From Streptomyces longhuiensis (lineage in GTDB: Bacteria; Actinomycetota; Actinomycetes; Streptomycetales; Streptomycetaceae): DNA of 64,000 nucleotides. The translations under genes were made by a program, and so were the position numbers. The number at the start of each line of letters is the position of its first letter. Positions within the stretch are counted from its first letter, which is position 1. Shown in pieces: positions 18,339 through 26,533 of this stretch. The DNA lies in NCBI RefSeq assembly GCF_020616555.1, contig NZ_CP085173.1, positions 7,146,001-7,210,000 on the forward strand, written 5' to 3'. The notes under the pieces were generated by a model that was not told where the DNA came from, searched no databases, and saw nothing but the letters and a program-made list of their open reading frames with translations.

Positions 18339-19001
18339 TCAGTGGATGATTCCGGTGCGCAGGGCCACGGCCACCATTCCGGCGCGGTCTCCCGTGCCGA
18401 GCTTGCGCGCGATGCGGGCGAGGTGGCTCTTGACGGTCAGAGCGGACAGGCCCATCGAGACTCCGATGGCCTTGTTCGACTGGCCCTCGGCGACGAGCCG
18501 GAGCACCTCGACCTCGCGGCCTGACAGTTCGCGGTAGCCGCCCGGGTGGCTCGGAGCACCCGGGGGGCGGCGGTGCATACGGGCCGCGGCGGACCCGATG
18601 GGGGCGGCGCCGGGGCGGGAGGGGAGCCCGACGTTGGTACGGGTGCCGGTGACGACGTAGCCCTTGACACCGCCCGCGAGGGCGTTGCGTACGGCGCCGA
18701 TGTCGTCGGCTGCGGAAAGCGCGAGCCCGTTGGGCCAGCCCGCGGCACGGGTTTCGGACAGAAGGGTCAGGCCGGAGCCGTCGGGAAGGTGGACGTCGGC
18801 GACGCAGATGTCGCGGGGGTTGCCGATGCGGGGACGAGCCTCCGCGACGGACGAGGCCTCGATGACGTCACGTACACCGAGCGCCCACAGGTGGCGGGTG
18901 ACGGTGGAACGGACGCGGGGGTCGGCCACGACCACCATGGCGGTCGGCTTGTTCGGGCGGTAGGCGACCAGGCTTGCGGGCTGCTCGAGGAGAACGGACA
19001 C
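18339..19001 (-). CDS. LuxR/NarL-type response regulator-like transcription factor
   Basis: A 220-residue protein. The N-terminal half resembles a receiver (MVVVADPRVRSTVTRHLW, VADVHLPDGSG, GGVKGYVV). It keeps the likely phospho-acceptor Asp and the Lys, but the acidic pair after strand 1 is reduced to one Asp, so it is atypical. The C-terminal 65 residues are a LuxR helix-turn-helix (ELSGREVEVLRLVAEGQSNK, LTVKSHLARIARKLG). No sensor kinase gene is adjacent, so it is an orphan and may not rely on normal phosphorylation. The upstream region (19002-19160) is AT-rich and should hold its promoter. Confidence 0.88.
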   Translation of the reverse strand: MSVLLEQPASLVAYRPNKPTAMVVVADPRVRSTVTRHLWALGVRDVIEASSVAEARPRIGNPRDICVADVHLPDGSGLTLLSETRAAGWPNGLALSAADDIGAVRNALAGGVKGYVVTGTRTNVGLPSRPGAAPIGSAAARMHRRPPGAPSHPGGYRELSGREVEVLRLVAEGQSNKAIGVSMGLSALTVKSHLARIARKLGTGDRAGMVAVALRTGIIH

Positions 19002-19358
19002 CAGGCCTCCTGGGGTGCGGGACGGGACCGGCTCGGGGATGAAGCCGGGGCGAACCGTGCTTTCAAGGTCACAGACCTCTTCGGCAGTAAACCCGCTCGC
19101 CTTTAGAGAAAGATCACGATTTAGTGAGTAACAATTCGTGCAATTCGGACACGCGATCGATCATCCGAAGATCGAACCGAATCACAACGGGACCGGAACT
19201 CTTCGAGGTCCGGTCCCGATCCGTACGGTCGCTGCCCCTCGTCACCGGCGGCGGAAGGCCGAAAATCGCCTGTCGATGGCTGTTCCTCGTCGTCCGTCAG
19301 GACTTCCACGTCGCCGTTCATGGCTCTCGCGTCGCTGTTCGGGACTTCTGCACCGCCG
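19002..19358. other. Intergenic region with promoter-like AT-rich part and a hairpin
   Basis: About 357 bases with no credible gene. The left part (about 19085-19160) is AT-rich and precedes the leftward regulator, so it probably holds its promoter; I see no certain -10/-35 pair. The right part lies downstream of the DUF3000 gene. A hairpin with 9-bp arms occupies 19189-19217. Imperfect CGTC-rich direct repeats (GTCCGTCAGGACTTC, GTCAGGACGTC) occur near 19280-19370. Confidence 0.35.
19189..19217 (-). terminator. Hairpin, possible terminator of the DUF3000 gene
   Basis: Arms GGGACCGGA (19189-19197) and TCCGGTCCC (19209-19217) form a 9-bp stem with an 11-nt loop about 140 bases past the stop of the leftward DUF3000 gene. 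The distance is long, so a leader or small-RNA structure is also possible. Confidence 0.4.
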
Positions 19359-20036
19359 TCAGGACGTCTGCGGGCCCCGGCGCTGAGGCAGCGTCACCAC
19401 GGAGGCGTCCCCGGGACCGGCCGGCGGCAGGCCCGCGATCTGGCTGAGCAGATCGCACCAGGCCGCCAGGTGGGAGGCCGTGTCCGGCACCCCGCCGAGC
19501 CCCTCACGCGGTGTCCACGAGGCACGGATCTCGATCTGCGACGCCGGGGCACGCTCACCGAGCCCGCCGAAGTAGTGCGAACTCGCCCGCGTCACCGTGC
19601 CGCTCGCCTCCCCGAACGACAGGCCCCGCCCCTGGAGCGCGCCCGTCAGCCACGACCAGCAGACCTCGGGGAGCAGCGGGTCCGCCGCCATCTCCGGCTC
19701 CAGCTCCGCCCGCACCAGCGTCACCAGGCGGAACGTCCCGCGCCACGCGTCGTGCCCCGCCGGGTCGTGCAGCAGGACGAGGCGGCCGTCCGCGAGGTCG
19801 TCGTCGCCGTCCACCACCGCGGCCTCCAGCGCGTACGCGTAGGGCGCGAGGCGCTGCGGCGGCTTGGTCGGGTCCACCTCGATCTCCGGGCGCAGCCGCG
19901 TTCCCCGCAAGGCCTCGACCGCCGCCCGGAACGGCGGTGGAGCCGAGTCCACCGGATCCTTCGTCTTGCTCCCCTCCCGCTCCGATTCACTCATTCCCTC
20001 AGCGCCGTCCGACAGTCGTCCCTCAGCCGCAGCCAT
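19359..20036 (-). CDS. DUF3000 family protein
   Basis: A 225-residue cytoplasmic protein typical of Streptomyces DUF3000: FRAAVEALRGTRLRPEIEVDP, RLAPYAYALEAAVV, LPEVCWSWLTGAL and SQIEIRASWTP are recognisable family segments. Function is unknown. No signal peptide or membrane segment is present. The start may be the ATG at 20036 or the later MSESEREG (about 19994), since residues 1-14 are low complexity. It is divergent from hemE with about 110 bases between starts, so the two probably have back-to-back promoters. Confidence 0.8.
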   Translation of the reverse strand: MAAAEGRLSDGAEGMSESEREGSKTKDPVDSAPPPFRAAVEALRGTRLRPEIEVDPTKPPQRLAPYAYALEAAVVDGDDDLADGRLVLLHDPAGHDAWRGTFRLVTLVRAELEPEMAADPLLPEVCWSWLTGALQGRGLSFGEASGTVTRASSHYFGGLGERAPASQIEIRASWTPREGLGGVPDTASHLAAWCDLLSQIAGLPPAGPGDASVVTLPQRRGPQTS

Positions 20037-20146
20037 GCGGGGAAGATTAAGGGGAACGCGGCCTTCGCGCAGGGAGAGACACCCGGCACCCCCACCTCGA
20101 TGTCCCCGCGCCCGGCGGGGTTCGCGCCCGTGCGAGACTTTCCGAC

Positions 20147-21214
20147 GTGAGTGCCAACCTCCGCCCCACGGGCCAGCAGCCGACAGCGACGTACGAATCC
20201 GCCTTCCTCAAGGCGTGCCGGCGTGAGCCGGTGCCGCACACCCCGGTGTGGTTCATGCGGCAGGCCGGTCGCTCACTGCCCGAGTACCTCAAGGTGCGCG
20301 AGGGCATTCCGATGCTCGACTCCTGCATGATGCCCGAGCTCGTCGCCGAGATCACGATGCAGCCCGTGCGCCGCCACCACGTCGACGCGGCCATCTACTT
20401 CAGCGACATCGTCGTACCGCTCAAGGCCATCGGCATCGACCTGGACATCAAGCCGGGCGTCGGTCCCGTCGTCGAGCAGCCGATCCGCTCGCGCGCCGAC
20501 CTCGCGCGGCTGCGCGACCTCACGCCCGAGGACGTCTGGTACGTCACCGAGGCGATCGGCCTCCTGACGGCCGAGCTCGGCTCCACCCCGCTCATCGGTT
20601 TCGCCGGCGCGCCTTTCACCCTCGCGAGCTACCTCGTGGAGGGCGGTCCGTCCAAGAGCCACGAGCACACCAAGGCGCTCATGTACGGCGACCCGCAGCT
20701 GTGGGCCGACCTCCTCGACCGCCTCGCCGAGATCACCTCCGCGTTCCTCAAGGTGCAGATCGAGGCCGGCGCCTCCGCCGTCCAGCTCTTCGACTCGTGG
20801 GTCGGCGCGCTCGCCCCCGCCGACTACCGGCGCTCCGTGATGCCCGCGTCGTCCAAGGTGTTCAAGGCCGTCGAGGAGTACGGCGTGCCGCGCATCCACT
20901 TCGGCGTCGGCACCGGTGAGCTCCTCGGTCTCATGGGCGAGGCCGGCGCCGACGTGGTCGGCGTCGACTGGCGCGTCCCGCTCGACGAGGCCGCGCGCCG
21001 CGTCGGCCCCGGCAAGGCGCTCCAGGGCAACCTCGACCCGGCGGTCCTCTTCTCCACGCCGGAGGCGGTGGAGACCAAGGCCCGCGAGGTGCTCGACGCG
21101 GCGGCCGACCTGGAGGGCCACGTCTTCAACCTCGGGCACGGTGTGCCGCCCACCACCGACCCGGACTCCCTGACGCGTCTCGTCGAGTACGTCCACACGC
21201 AGACCGCCCGCTAG
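20147..21214 (+). CDS. hemE: Uroporphyrinogen decarboxylase
   Basis: A 355-residue HemE, converting uroporphyrinogen III to coproporphyrinogen III by four decarboxylations in the cytosol. Diagnostic strings are TPVWFMRQAGRSLPEY (substrate-binding Arg residues), YFSDIVVPLKAIG, LIGFAGAPFTLASYLVEGG and FNLGHGVPPTTDPD. Length is normal. The GTG at 20147 gives a start matching the family. It precedes the later haem steps CgoX and HemQ at 24.3-26.5 kb, though three unrelated genes intervene. Confidence 0.95.
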   Translation: MSANLRPTGQQPTATYESAFLKACRREPVPHTPVWFMRQAGRSLPEYLKVREGIPMLDSCMMPELVAEITMQPVRRHHVDAAIYFSDIVVPLKAIGIDLDIKPGVGPVVEQPIRSRADLARLRDLTPEDVWYVTEAIGLLTAELGSTPLIGFAGAPFTLASYLVEGGPSKSHEHTKALMYGDPQLWADLLDRLAEITSAFLKVQIEAGASAVQLFDSWVGALAPADYRRSVMPASSKVFKAVEEYGVPRIHFGVGTGELLGLMGEAGADVVGVDWRVPLDEAARRVGPGKALQGNLDPAVLFSTPEAVETKAREVLDAAADLEGHVFNLGHGVPPTTDPDSLTRLVEYVHTQTAR

Positions 21215-21221
21215 GGGTGGT

Positions 21222-21245
21222 GGGGGCGGGCTCGTGCCCGCCCCC
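21222..21245 (+). terminator. Terminator after hemE
   Basis: Ten perfect G/C pairs (21222-21231 with 21236-21245) close a 4-base TCGT loop only 8 bases beyond the hemE stop. Confidence 0.75.
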
Positions 21246-21344
21246 GTCCCGCTGACCGAACAGCGCCCGCCTGAACGAAAGCCGCCCGCCGCGCGTACGT
21301 CATGCCGAGCAGTGTCCCGCCGCCCCAAGCGAGGAGACCAGCCC

Positions 21345-21698
21345 ATGACCGACCATCAGCCGGGTGCCCCCGTCCCGCCCCTCACCGCCCTGCCGGACGG
21401 TGAGGCCCAGCTCGCCGTCGTGCTGCGCCTCACCTGGGAGGACCTGGCCGCGCTCGGTCAGGAGGCGGGCCGTATCGCCGCCCGCACGCACCGCCCGGTC
21501 ACGCTCGACGAGGCCGTCAGCCACCGCCTGCGCACCCGCCTGCCCGCCTCCCACGCCAAGCCCCCGCAGCCCACGGCCGCTTCCGCCCTGAGCGCGGCCG
21601 CGTCCCGCACGCCCGGCGACCAGGCGCGCCAGGCCATAGAGCAGATCAAAGGCACGTCCACCCCGATGCCACCCCGCTCGGGCCCGGACACGCCCTAG
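21345..21698 (+). CDS. Small conserved hypothetical protein
   Basis: A 117-residue protein starting MTDHQPGAPVPP. ATG at 21345 is supported by GAGGAG at 21331-21336. Residues 20-60 form an ordered part (AQLAVVLRLTWEDLAALGQEAGRIAARTHRP is split by no breaks), followed by a Pro/Ala/Ser-rich tail. No catalytic motif or membrane segment is seen and I do not recognise a named family. It lies between hemE and a converging flavoprotein gene. Confidence 0.65.
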   Translation: MTDHQPGAPVPPLTALPDGEAQLAVVLRLTWEDLAALGQEAGRIAARTHRPVTLDEAVSHRLRTRLPASHAKPPQPTAASALSAAASRTPGDQARQAIEQIKGTSTPMPPRSGPDTP

Positions 21699-21707
21699 GG
21701 GTGTCCG
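21685..21707. terminator. Possible bidirectional terminator between converging genes
   Basis: A 7-bp stem (CGGACAC / GTGTCCG) overlapping the stop of the small hypothetical gene and ending 10 bases before the stop of the converging flavoprotein gene. Confidence 0.35.
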
Positions 21708-21716
21708 GCGGATCCC

Positions 21717-23096
21717 CTAGCCCCTGCGCACCGCCGCGCTCGACTTGCGGGCCGCGACCAGGACCGGGTCCCACACCGGTGAGAACGGCGGTGCGTAGCC
21801 GAGGTCGAGGGCCGTCATCTGGTCCACCGTCATGCCCGCGGTCAGCGCGACCGCCGCGACGTCGACCCGCTTCGCCGCGCCCTCGCGGCCGACGATCTGC
21901 ACGCCGAGCAGGCGGCCCGTACGGCGCTCGGCGATCATCTTCACCGTCATCGGGGCCGCGCCCGGGTAGTAGCCCGCACGGCTCGTCGACTCGATCGTGG
22001 CGGACACGTACTGCAGACCGGCCCGCCGCGCGTCCTTCTCGCGCAGGCCCGTGCGCGCGATCTCCAGGTCGCACACCTTGCTCACGGCCGTCCCGACGAC
22101 GCCCGGGAACGTCGCGTAACCGCCGCCCGCGTTCGTGCCGATGACCTGCCCGTGCTTGTTGGCGTGCGTGCCGAGCGCGATGTGGCGCTCGCGTCCCGAG
22201 ACCAGGTCGAGGACCTCCACGCAGTCGCCGCCCGCCCAGATGTTCTCGTGGCCGCGCACCCGCATCGCGAGATCGGTGAGGAGTCCGCCGTGCTCGCCCA
22301 GGGGGAGCCCCGCGGCGCGCGCCAGCGAGGTCTCCGGGCGGACGCCGATACCGAGGACGACGACGTCCGCCGGATACTCGTCGGACGTCGTCGCGACCGC
22401 CCGCGCCCGCCCGTCGTCGCCCGTGAGGATCTTGGTGACCTCGGCGTCGTCGACCATGGTGATGCCCATGCCGGTCATCGCCTCGTGCACCAGGCGGCCC
22501 ATGTCGGGGTCGAGCGTCGACATCGGCTCCGGCCCGCGGTTGACGACCGTGACCTCGTATCCGCGGCGGATCAGCGCCTCCGCCATCTCGACGCCGATGT
22601 AGCCCGCGCCGACGACGACGGCCCGCCGCCCCGGTGTCGCGGCGAGCGAGTCGAGCAGCGCCTGGCCGTCGTCGAGGGTCTGCACGCCGTGCACCCCCGG
22701 CGCGTCGATCCCGGGAATCCGCGGCCGCACCGGCCGGGCACCCGTGGCGATCACGAGTTTGTCGTACGAGGTCCAGGCCTCCGTCCCCGTGTCCAGCTCA
22801 CGCGAGCGCACCCGCCCGCCCTCGACGTCGAGTTCGGTCACCTCCGTGCGCATGCGCAGGTCGATGGACCGCTCCCGGTGCTCCTCGGGCGTGCGCGCGA
22901 TCAGTTCGTCGCGCCCGGTCACCTCGCCGCCGACCCAGTAGGGGATGCCGCACGCCGAGTAGGAGGAGAAGTGCCCCCGCTCGAAGGCCACGATCTCCAG
23001 CTCGTCGGGGCCGCGCATCCTGCGGGCCTGCGACGCGGCGGACATGCCCGCCGCGTCGCCGCCGATGACCACCAGTCGCTCACGTGTAGGGCTCAT
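21717..23096 (-). CDS. FAD-dependent pyridine-nucleotide disulfide oxidoreductase (CoA-disulfide reductase/NADH oxidase-like)
   Basis: A 459-residue flavoprotein. The N-terminus has an FAD site (LVVIGGDAAGMSAASQARR), a second dinucleotide fold has VVVGAGYIGVEMAEALIRRG, and VWAGGD-type ENIWAGGDCVEV closes FAD binding. A single redox Cys (C49) sits in SSYSACGIPYWVGG, as in CoA-disulfide reductases and NADH oxidases rather than the CxxxxC of lipoamide dehydrogenase. No rhodanese domain is attached. Likely role is NAD(P)H-linked thiol or persulfide redox; Streptomyces has mycothiol, so the true substrate is open. ATG at 23096 is taken; TTG and GTG codons just before are weaker. Confidence 0.85.
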   Translation of the reverse strand: MSPTRERLVVIGGDAAGMSAASQARRMRGPDELEIVAFERGHFSSYSACGIPYWVGGEVTGRDELIARTPEEHRERSIDLRMRTEVTELDVEGGRVRSRELDTGTEAWTSYDKLVIATGARPVRPRIPGIDAPGVHGVQTLDDGQALLDSLAATPGRRAVVVGAGYIGVEMAEALIRRGYEVTVVNRGPEPMSTLDPDMGRLVHEAMTGMGITMVDDAEVTKILTGDDGRARAVATTSDEYPADVVVLGIGVRPETSLARAAGLPLGEHGGLLTDLAMRVRGHENIWAGGDCVEVLDLVSGRERHIALGTHANKHGQVIGTNAGGGYATFPGVVGTAVSKVCDLEIARTGLREKDARRAGLQYVSATIESTSRAGYYPGAAPMTVKMIAERRTGRLLGVQIVGREGAAKRVDVAAVALTAGMTVDQMTALDLGYAPPFSPVWDPVLVAARKSSAAVRRG

Positions 23097-23123
23097 GCCC
23101 ACCAAACTACGTCCGTGCCCCCG

Positions 23124-24113
23124 TCACTCCCCTTCGCCCCGCTCCCCGGCCGGCGGATGCGCGGGCAGCGGGCCGAGCGCCGTCGTCAACGGCCGTGCGG
23201 CGGTGGCCCTGCGCGGCAGCCGCGGCCGCACGAGACGCAGCCACACGAAGACCAGCAGGCCGCCCACCACGGCGAACGGCAGCACCGCGCCGACGGCCAC
23301 CGCGATCCAGCGGAGCATCGTCACGAACGCGCCCCAGCCGCCCGCGACCGCGTCGGTGAACCCCGGGTCCTCGTCCTTGTGCCCGGCCGGCTTCACCGGC
23401 GTCTCGGTCAGCGACAGTGTGATCGTCGCCAGGCTCGTCCGGTCCTTGAGGGACGCCTGCTGCGCGAGCAGGGCCTCCAGATCGGACTCGCGGGTGCTCA
23501 ACTCCCCTTCCAGGGCCACGACATCACTCAGCTTCGTCGCCTTGTCCATCAGCTCGCGGACCCGGGCCACGCTCGCCCGCTGCGACTTGACGCGGCTCTC
23601 CACGTCGACGACCTGATCGGTGACGTCCTGCGCCTTCACGTTCCGCTCGATGAGCCGGCCCGCGCCCGCGAGGTCCGCGAGGACCTGCTCGTAGCGCTCC
23701 TGCGGCACGCGCAGGACGACACGGGAACGCTCGTGCCCCCTGCCGTCGCGGTCGGTCGACTCGTTGCCCACGATGCCGCCCGCGTCCTCGGCCGCGGTGC
23801 GCGCCATGTCGAGCGCCTGCGGGACGTCCTTGACCTGCACGGTGAGCGTCGCCGTACGAATGATGTGGACGCCGGTCAGCTTCGGCGGCTCACGCCGGGA
23901 CGACTTCGCGTCCGACTCTCCCCCGTCCGCCCCCTTCGCGGCGCCCCGGTCCGCGGCGGCCGCCTCGCCGCCCGCGGCCTTGGAGGCGTCCCCACTGTCC
24001 GAGGCACCGGCGCTGCACCCCGTCAGCGCCAGCGCCGCCCCGAGCAGGACGGCGCCGGCCGCCCGTATGCCGCGGTGCCCCGGCCGCTTTCCTGTGGTGC
24101 CTGATGTCCGCAT
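23124..24113 (-). CDS. DUF4349 family lipoprotein
   Basis: A 329-residue exported lipoprotein. A basic N-terminus and hydrophobic stretch end in a lipobox LTGC with Cys33 as the lipidated residue. A disordered Ser/Ala/Asp/Glu-rich spacer follows, then the DUF4349 domain containing a coiled coil (about 155-225, DQVVDVESRVKSQ, RESDLEALLAQQ), and a C-terminal transmembrane helix (about 275-300) with a short basic tail. The two membrane anchors suggest a loop spanning the wall side. Function is unknown. Transcribed alone, divergent from hemG with about 150 bases between. Confidence 0.85.
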   Translation of the reverse strand: MRTSGTTGKRPGHRGIRAAGAVLLGAALALTGCSAGASDSGDASKAAGGEAAAADRGAAKGADGGESDAKSSRREPPKLTGVHIIRTATLTVQVKDVPQALDMARTAAEDAGGIVGNESTDRDGRGHERSRVVLRVPQERYEQVLADLAGAGRLIERNVKAQDVTDQVVDVESRVKSQRASVARVRELMDKATKLSDVVALEGELSTRESDLEALLAQQASLKDRTSLATITLSLTETPVKPAGHKDEDPGFTDAVAGGWGAFVTMLRWIAVAVGAVLPFAVVGGLLVFVWLRLVRPRLPRRATAARPLTTALGPLPAHPPAGERGEGE

Positions 24114-24262
24114 CGACGTACCCCCGGAGGCTGAGTGCGACGGCCGGTCCCACGGACCGACCCCGGCCGCCTCCTTTGACGGTCCGGCGACCCCTTTCGG
24201 TGGTTGCCGGGCGGTCCCGATGCGGTCACGGTCGGGACTCGCCGGTCTGAGACAGTGGGGGC

Positions 24263-25729
24263 ATGCGCGAAGCGGACACAGGCACGGGAACGGGACAGGC
24301 CCCCAGGGCGGTCGTCATCGGCGGTGGCATCGCGGGGCTCGCCGCGGCCCACCGGCTGCTCGCGGTCGGCGCGCAGGTCACCGTTCTGGAGGCGTCGGGC
24401 CGCCTCGGAGGCAAGCTGCGCGCCGGGGAGATCGCGGGTGTACGGGTCGACCTCGGCGCCGAGTCGATGCTCGCCCGGCGCCCCGAGGCGGTCGACCTCG
24501 CCCGTGAGGTGGGGCTCGGGGACCGGCTCCAGCCGCCCGGCACGGCCACGGCCTCGCTCTGGAACAGGGGCGAGCTGCGCCCGATGCCCAAGGGCCATGT
24601 GATGGGCGTCCCCGGCACGGCCGCCGCACTCGCCGGGGTCCTGTCCGACGAGGGCCTGGCCCGCATCGAGCAGGACCGCGACCTGCCCGCCACCGAGTTC
24701 GGCGACGACGTCGCCGTCGGCGCGTACGTCGCCGAGCGCCTCGGCCGCGAGGTCGTCGACCGGCTCGTGGAGCCGCTGCTCGGCGGCGTGTACGCGGGCG
24801 ACGCGTACCGCATCTCGATGCGCAGCGCCGTCCCCCAGCTCTTCGAGGCGGCCCGCGCCCACCGCTCCCTGACCGAGGCCGTCCGCGCCATCCAGGAGCG
24901 CGCGGCGCGGAACCAGCAGACGGGCCCCGTCTTCATGGGCATCGAGGGCGGCATCGGACAGCTCCCGCTCGCCGTCGCCGAGTCGGTGCGCGCGCGGGGC
25001 GGCGAGATCCTCCTCGACAGCCCCGCCCACGGACTGCGCCGCACTCCCGAGGGCTGGGAGGTCAGGGTCGACGACCACGTCATCGAGGCCGACGCCGTCG
25101 TCCTCGCCGTGCCCGCGCAGAAGGCGGCCTGGCTCCTCGACACCGAGTCGCCGGCCGCCGCCGCGGAGCTGCGCGCCGTCGAGTACGCCTCGATGGCCCT
25201 GATCACCCTCGCGTTCCGGCGCGACGAGGCGAACCTGCCCGAGGGCTCCGGCTTCCTCGTGCCGCCGGTCGACGGCCACACGATCAAGGCGTCCACGTTC
25301 GCCTCGAACAAGTGGGGCTGGATCGCGGCCGAGGACCCCGGCCTGGTCGTCGTCCGCACGTCCGTGGGCCGCTACCAAGACGAGAAGGACCTCGCGCGTG
25401 ACGACGACGGGCTCGTCGAGGTGTCGCGCCACGACCTGCGGGAGGCCACCGGCCTGAGCGCCACGCCCGTCGCCACACGCGTCACGCGCTGGCACGAGGG
25501 CCTGCCCCAGTACCCCGTCGGCCACCACGCGCGCGTGGCCCGCATCCGCGGCCACGTCGCCAAGATCCCCGGACTCGCCGTGTGCGGGGCGGCGTACGAC
25601 GGCGTGGGCATCCCGGCCTGCATCGCGAGCGCCTACGCCGCCGTCGACCAGCTGGACGGTGACCTGACCGGCGTGGAGGAGCTCACCGCGCACCCGGTGC
25701 AGAGTCTGCACGGCGGCGCGGGAGAATAG
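24263..25729 (+). CDS. hemG: Coproporphyrinogen III oxidase (CgoX; HemG/HemY family)
   Basis: A 488-residue FAD enzyme that oxidises coproporphyrinogen III to coproporphyrin III in the Gram-positive coproporphyrin-dependent haem pathway (historically called protoporphyrinogen oxidase). FAD motif [18 protein letters not shown] is at 14-31, with [13 protein letters not shown], and the C-terminal [18 protein letters not shown] binds FAD again. An in-cell pairing with HemQ, whose ATG is four bases past this stop, supports the assignment. ATG at 24286 region was not needed; the ATG at 24263 fits family length. Confidence 0.93.
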   Translation: MREADTGTGTGQAPRAVVIGGGIAGLAAAHRLLAVGAQVTVLEASGRLGGKLRAGEIAGVRVDLGAESMLARRPEAVDLAREVGLGDRLQPPGTATASLWNRGELRPMPKGHVMGVPGTAAALAGVLSDEGLARIEQDRDLPATEFGDDVAVGAYVAERLGREVVDRLVEPLLGGVYAGDAYRISMRSAVPQLFEAARAHRSLTEAVRAIQERAARNQQTGPVFMGIEGGIGQLPLAVAESVRARGGEILLDSPAHGLRRTPEGWEVRVDDHVIEADAVVLAVPAQKAAWLLDTESPAAAAELRAVEYASMALITLAFRRDEANLPEGSGFLVPPVDGHTIKASTFASNKWGWIAAEDPGLVVVRTSVGRYQDEKDLARDDDGLVEVSRHDLREATGLSATPVATRVTRWHEGLPQYPVGHHARVARIRGHVAKIPGLAVCGAAYDGVGIPACIASAYAAVDQLDGDLTGVEELTAHPVQSLHGGAGE

Positions 25730-25733
25730 CCCC

Positions 25734-26453
25734 ATGAGTGACGACGCCCCCGCCAGGATCCCGAACGCAGGCAAGAAGGCCAAAGACCTCAATGAGGTCA
25801 TTCGCTACACCCTGTGGTCCGTCTTCAAGCTCCGAGACGTCCTCCCCGAGGACCGGGCCGGCTACGCCGACGAGGTCCAGGAGCTCTTCGACCAGCTCGC
25901 CGCGAAGGACGTGACGGTCCGCGGCACGTACGACGTGTCCGGTCTGCGCGCCGACGCCGACGTCATGATCTGGTGGCACGCGGAGACCGCGGACCAGCTC
26001 CAGGAGGCGTACAACCTCTTCCGCCGTACGAAGCTGGGGCGCGCCCTCGAGCCGGTCTGGTCGAACATGGCGCTGCACCGGCCCGCCGAGTTCAACCGCT
26101 CGCACATCCCGGCGTTCCTCGCCGACGAGACGCCGCGCAACTACGTGAGCGTGTACCCGTTCGTGCGTTCCTACGACTGGTACCTGCTGCCCGACGAGGA
26201 CCGCCGCCGCATGCTCGCGGACCACGGCAAGATGGCCCGTGGCTACCCGGACGTCCGCGCCAACACGGTCGCCTCGTTCTCGCTGGGCGACTACGAGTGG
26301 CTCCTCGCCTTCGAGGCCGACGAGCTGTACCGCATCGTCGACCTGATGCGTCACCTGCGCGCCTCCGAGGCCCGTATGCACGTCCGCGAGGAGGTCCCGT
26401 TCTACACGGGCCGCCGCAAGAGCGTCGCCGAACTCGTCGCGGGTCTCGCGTAG
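25734..26453 (+). CDS. hemQ: Coproheme decarboxylase
   Basis: A 239-residue HemQ/ChdC of the chlorite-dismutase-like fold, catalysing the last step of the pathway: peroxide-dependent decarboxylation of coproheme to haem b. [17 protein letters not shown] contains the catalytic Tyr region, and [17 protein letters not shown] the proximal His. It is translationally coupled to hemG by a 4-base gap and is followed by a strong terminator. Confidence 0.95.
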   Translation: MSDDAPARIPNAGKKAKDLNEVIRYTLWSVFKLRDVLPEDRAGYADEVQELFDQLAAKDVTVRGTYDVSGLRADADVMIWWHAETADQLQEAYNLFRRTKLGRALEPVWSNMALHRPAEFNRSHIPAFLADETPRNYVSVYPFVRSYDWYLLPDEDRRRMLADHGKMARGYPDVRANTVASFSLGDYEWLLAFEADELYRIVDLMRHLRASEARMHVREEVPFYTGRRKSVAELVAGLA

Positions 26454-26477
26454 TTCAGGTAGTTCCCGAGTCCGTAC

Positions 26478-26519
26478 GCGAAGGGGCCGACCGGTCGTCG
26501 AACCGGTCGGCCCCTTCGC
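26478..26519. terminator. Strong bidirectional terminator
   Basis: Eighteen perfectly paired bases (26478-26495 with 26502-26519) close a 6-base loop between the convergent hemQ and TAP-peptidase genes. Confidence 0.9.
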
Positions 26520-26533
26520 GCGTGTGCGCGCCG

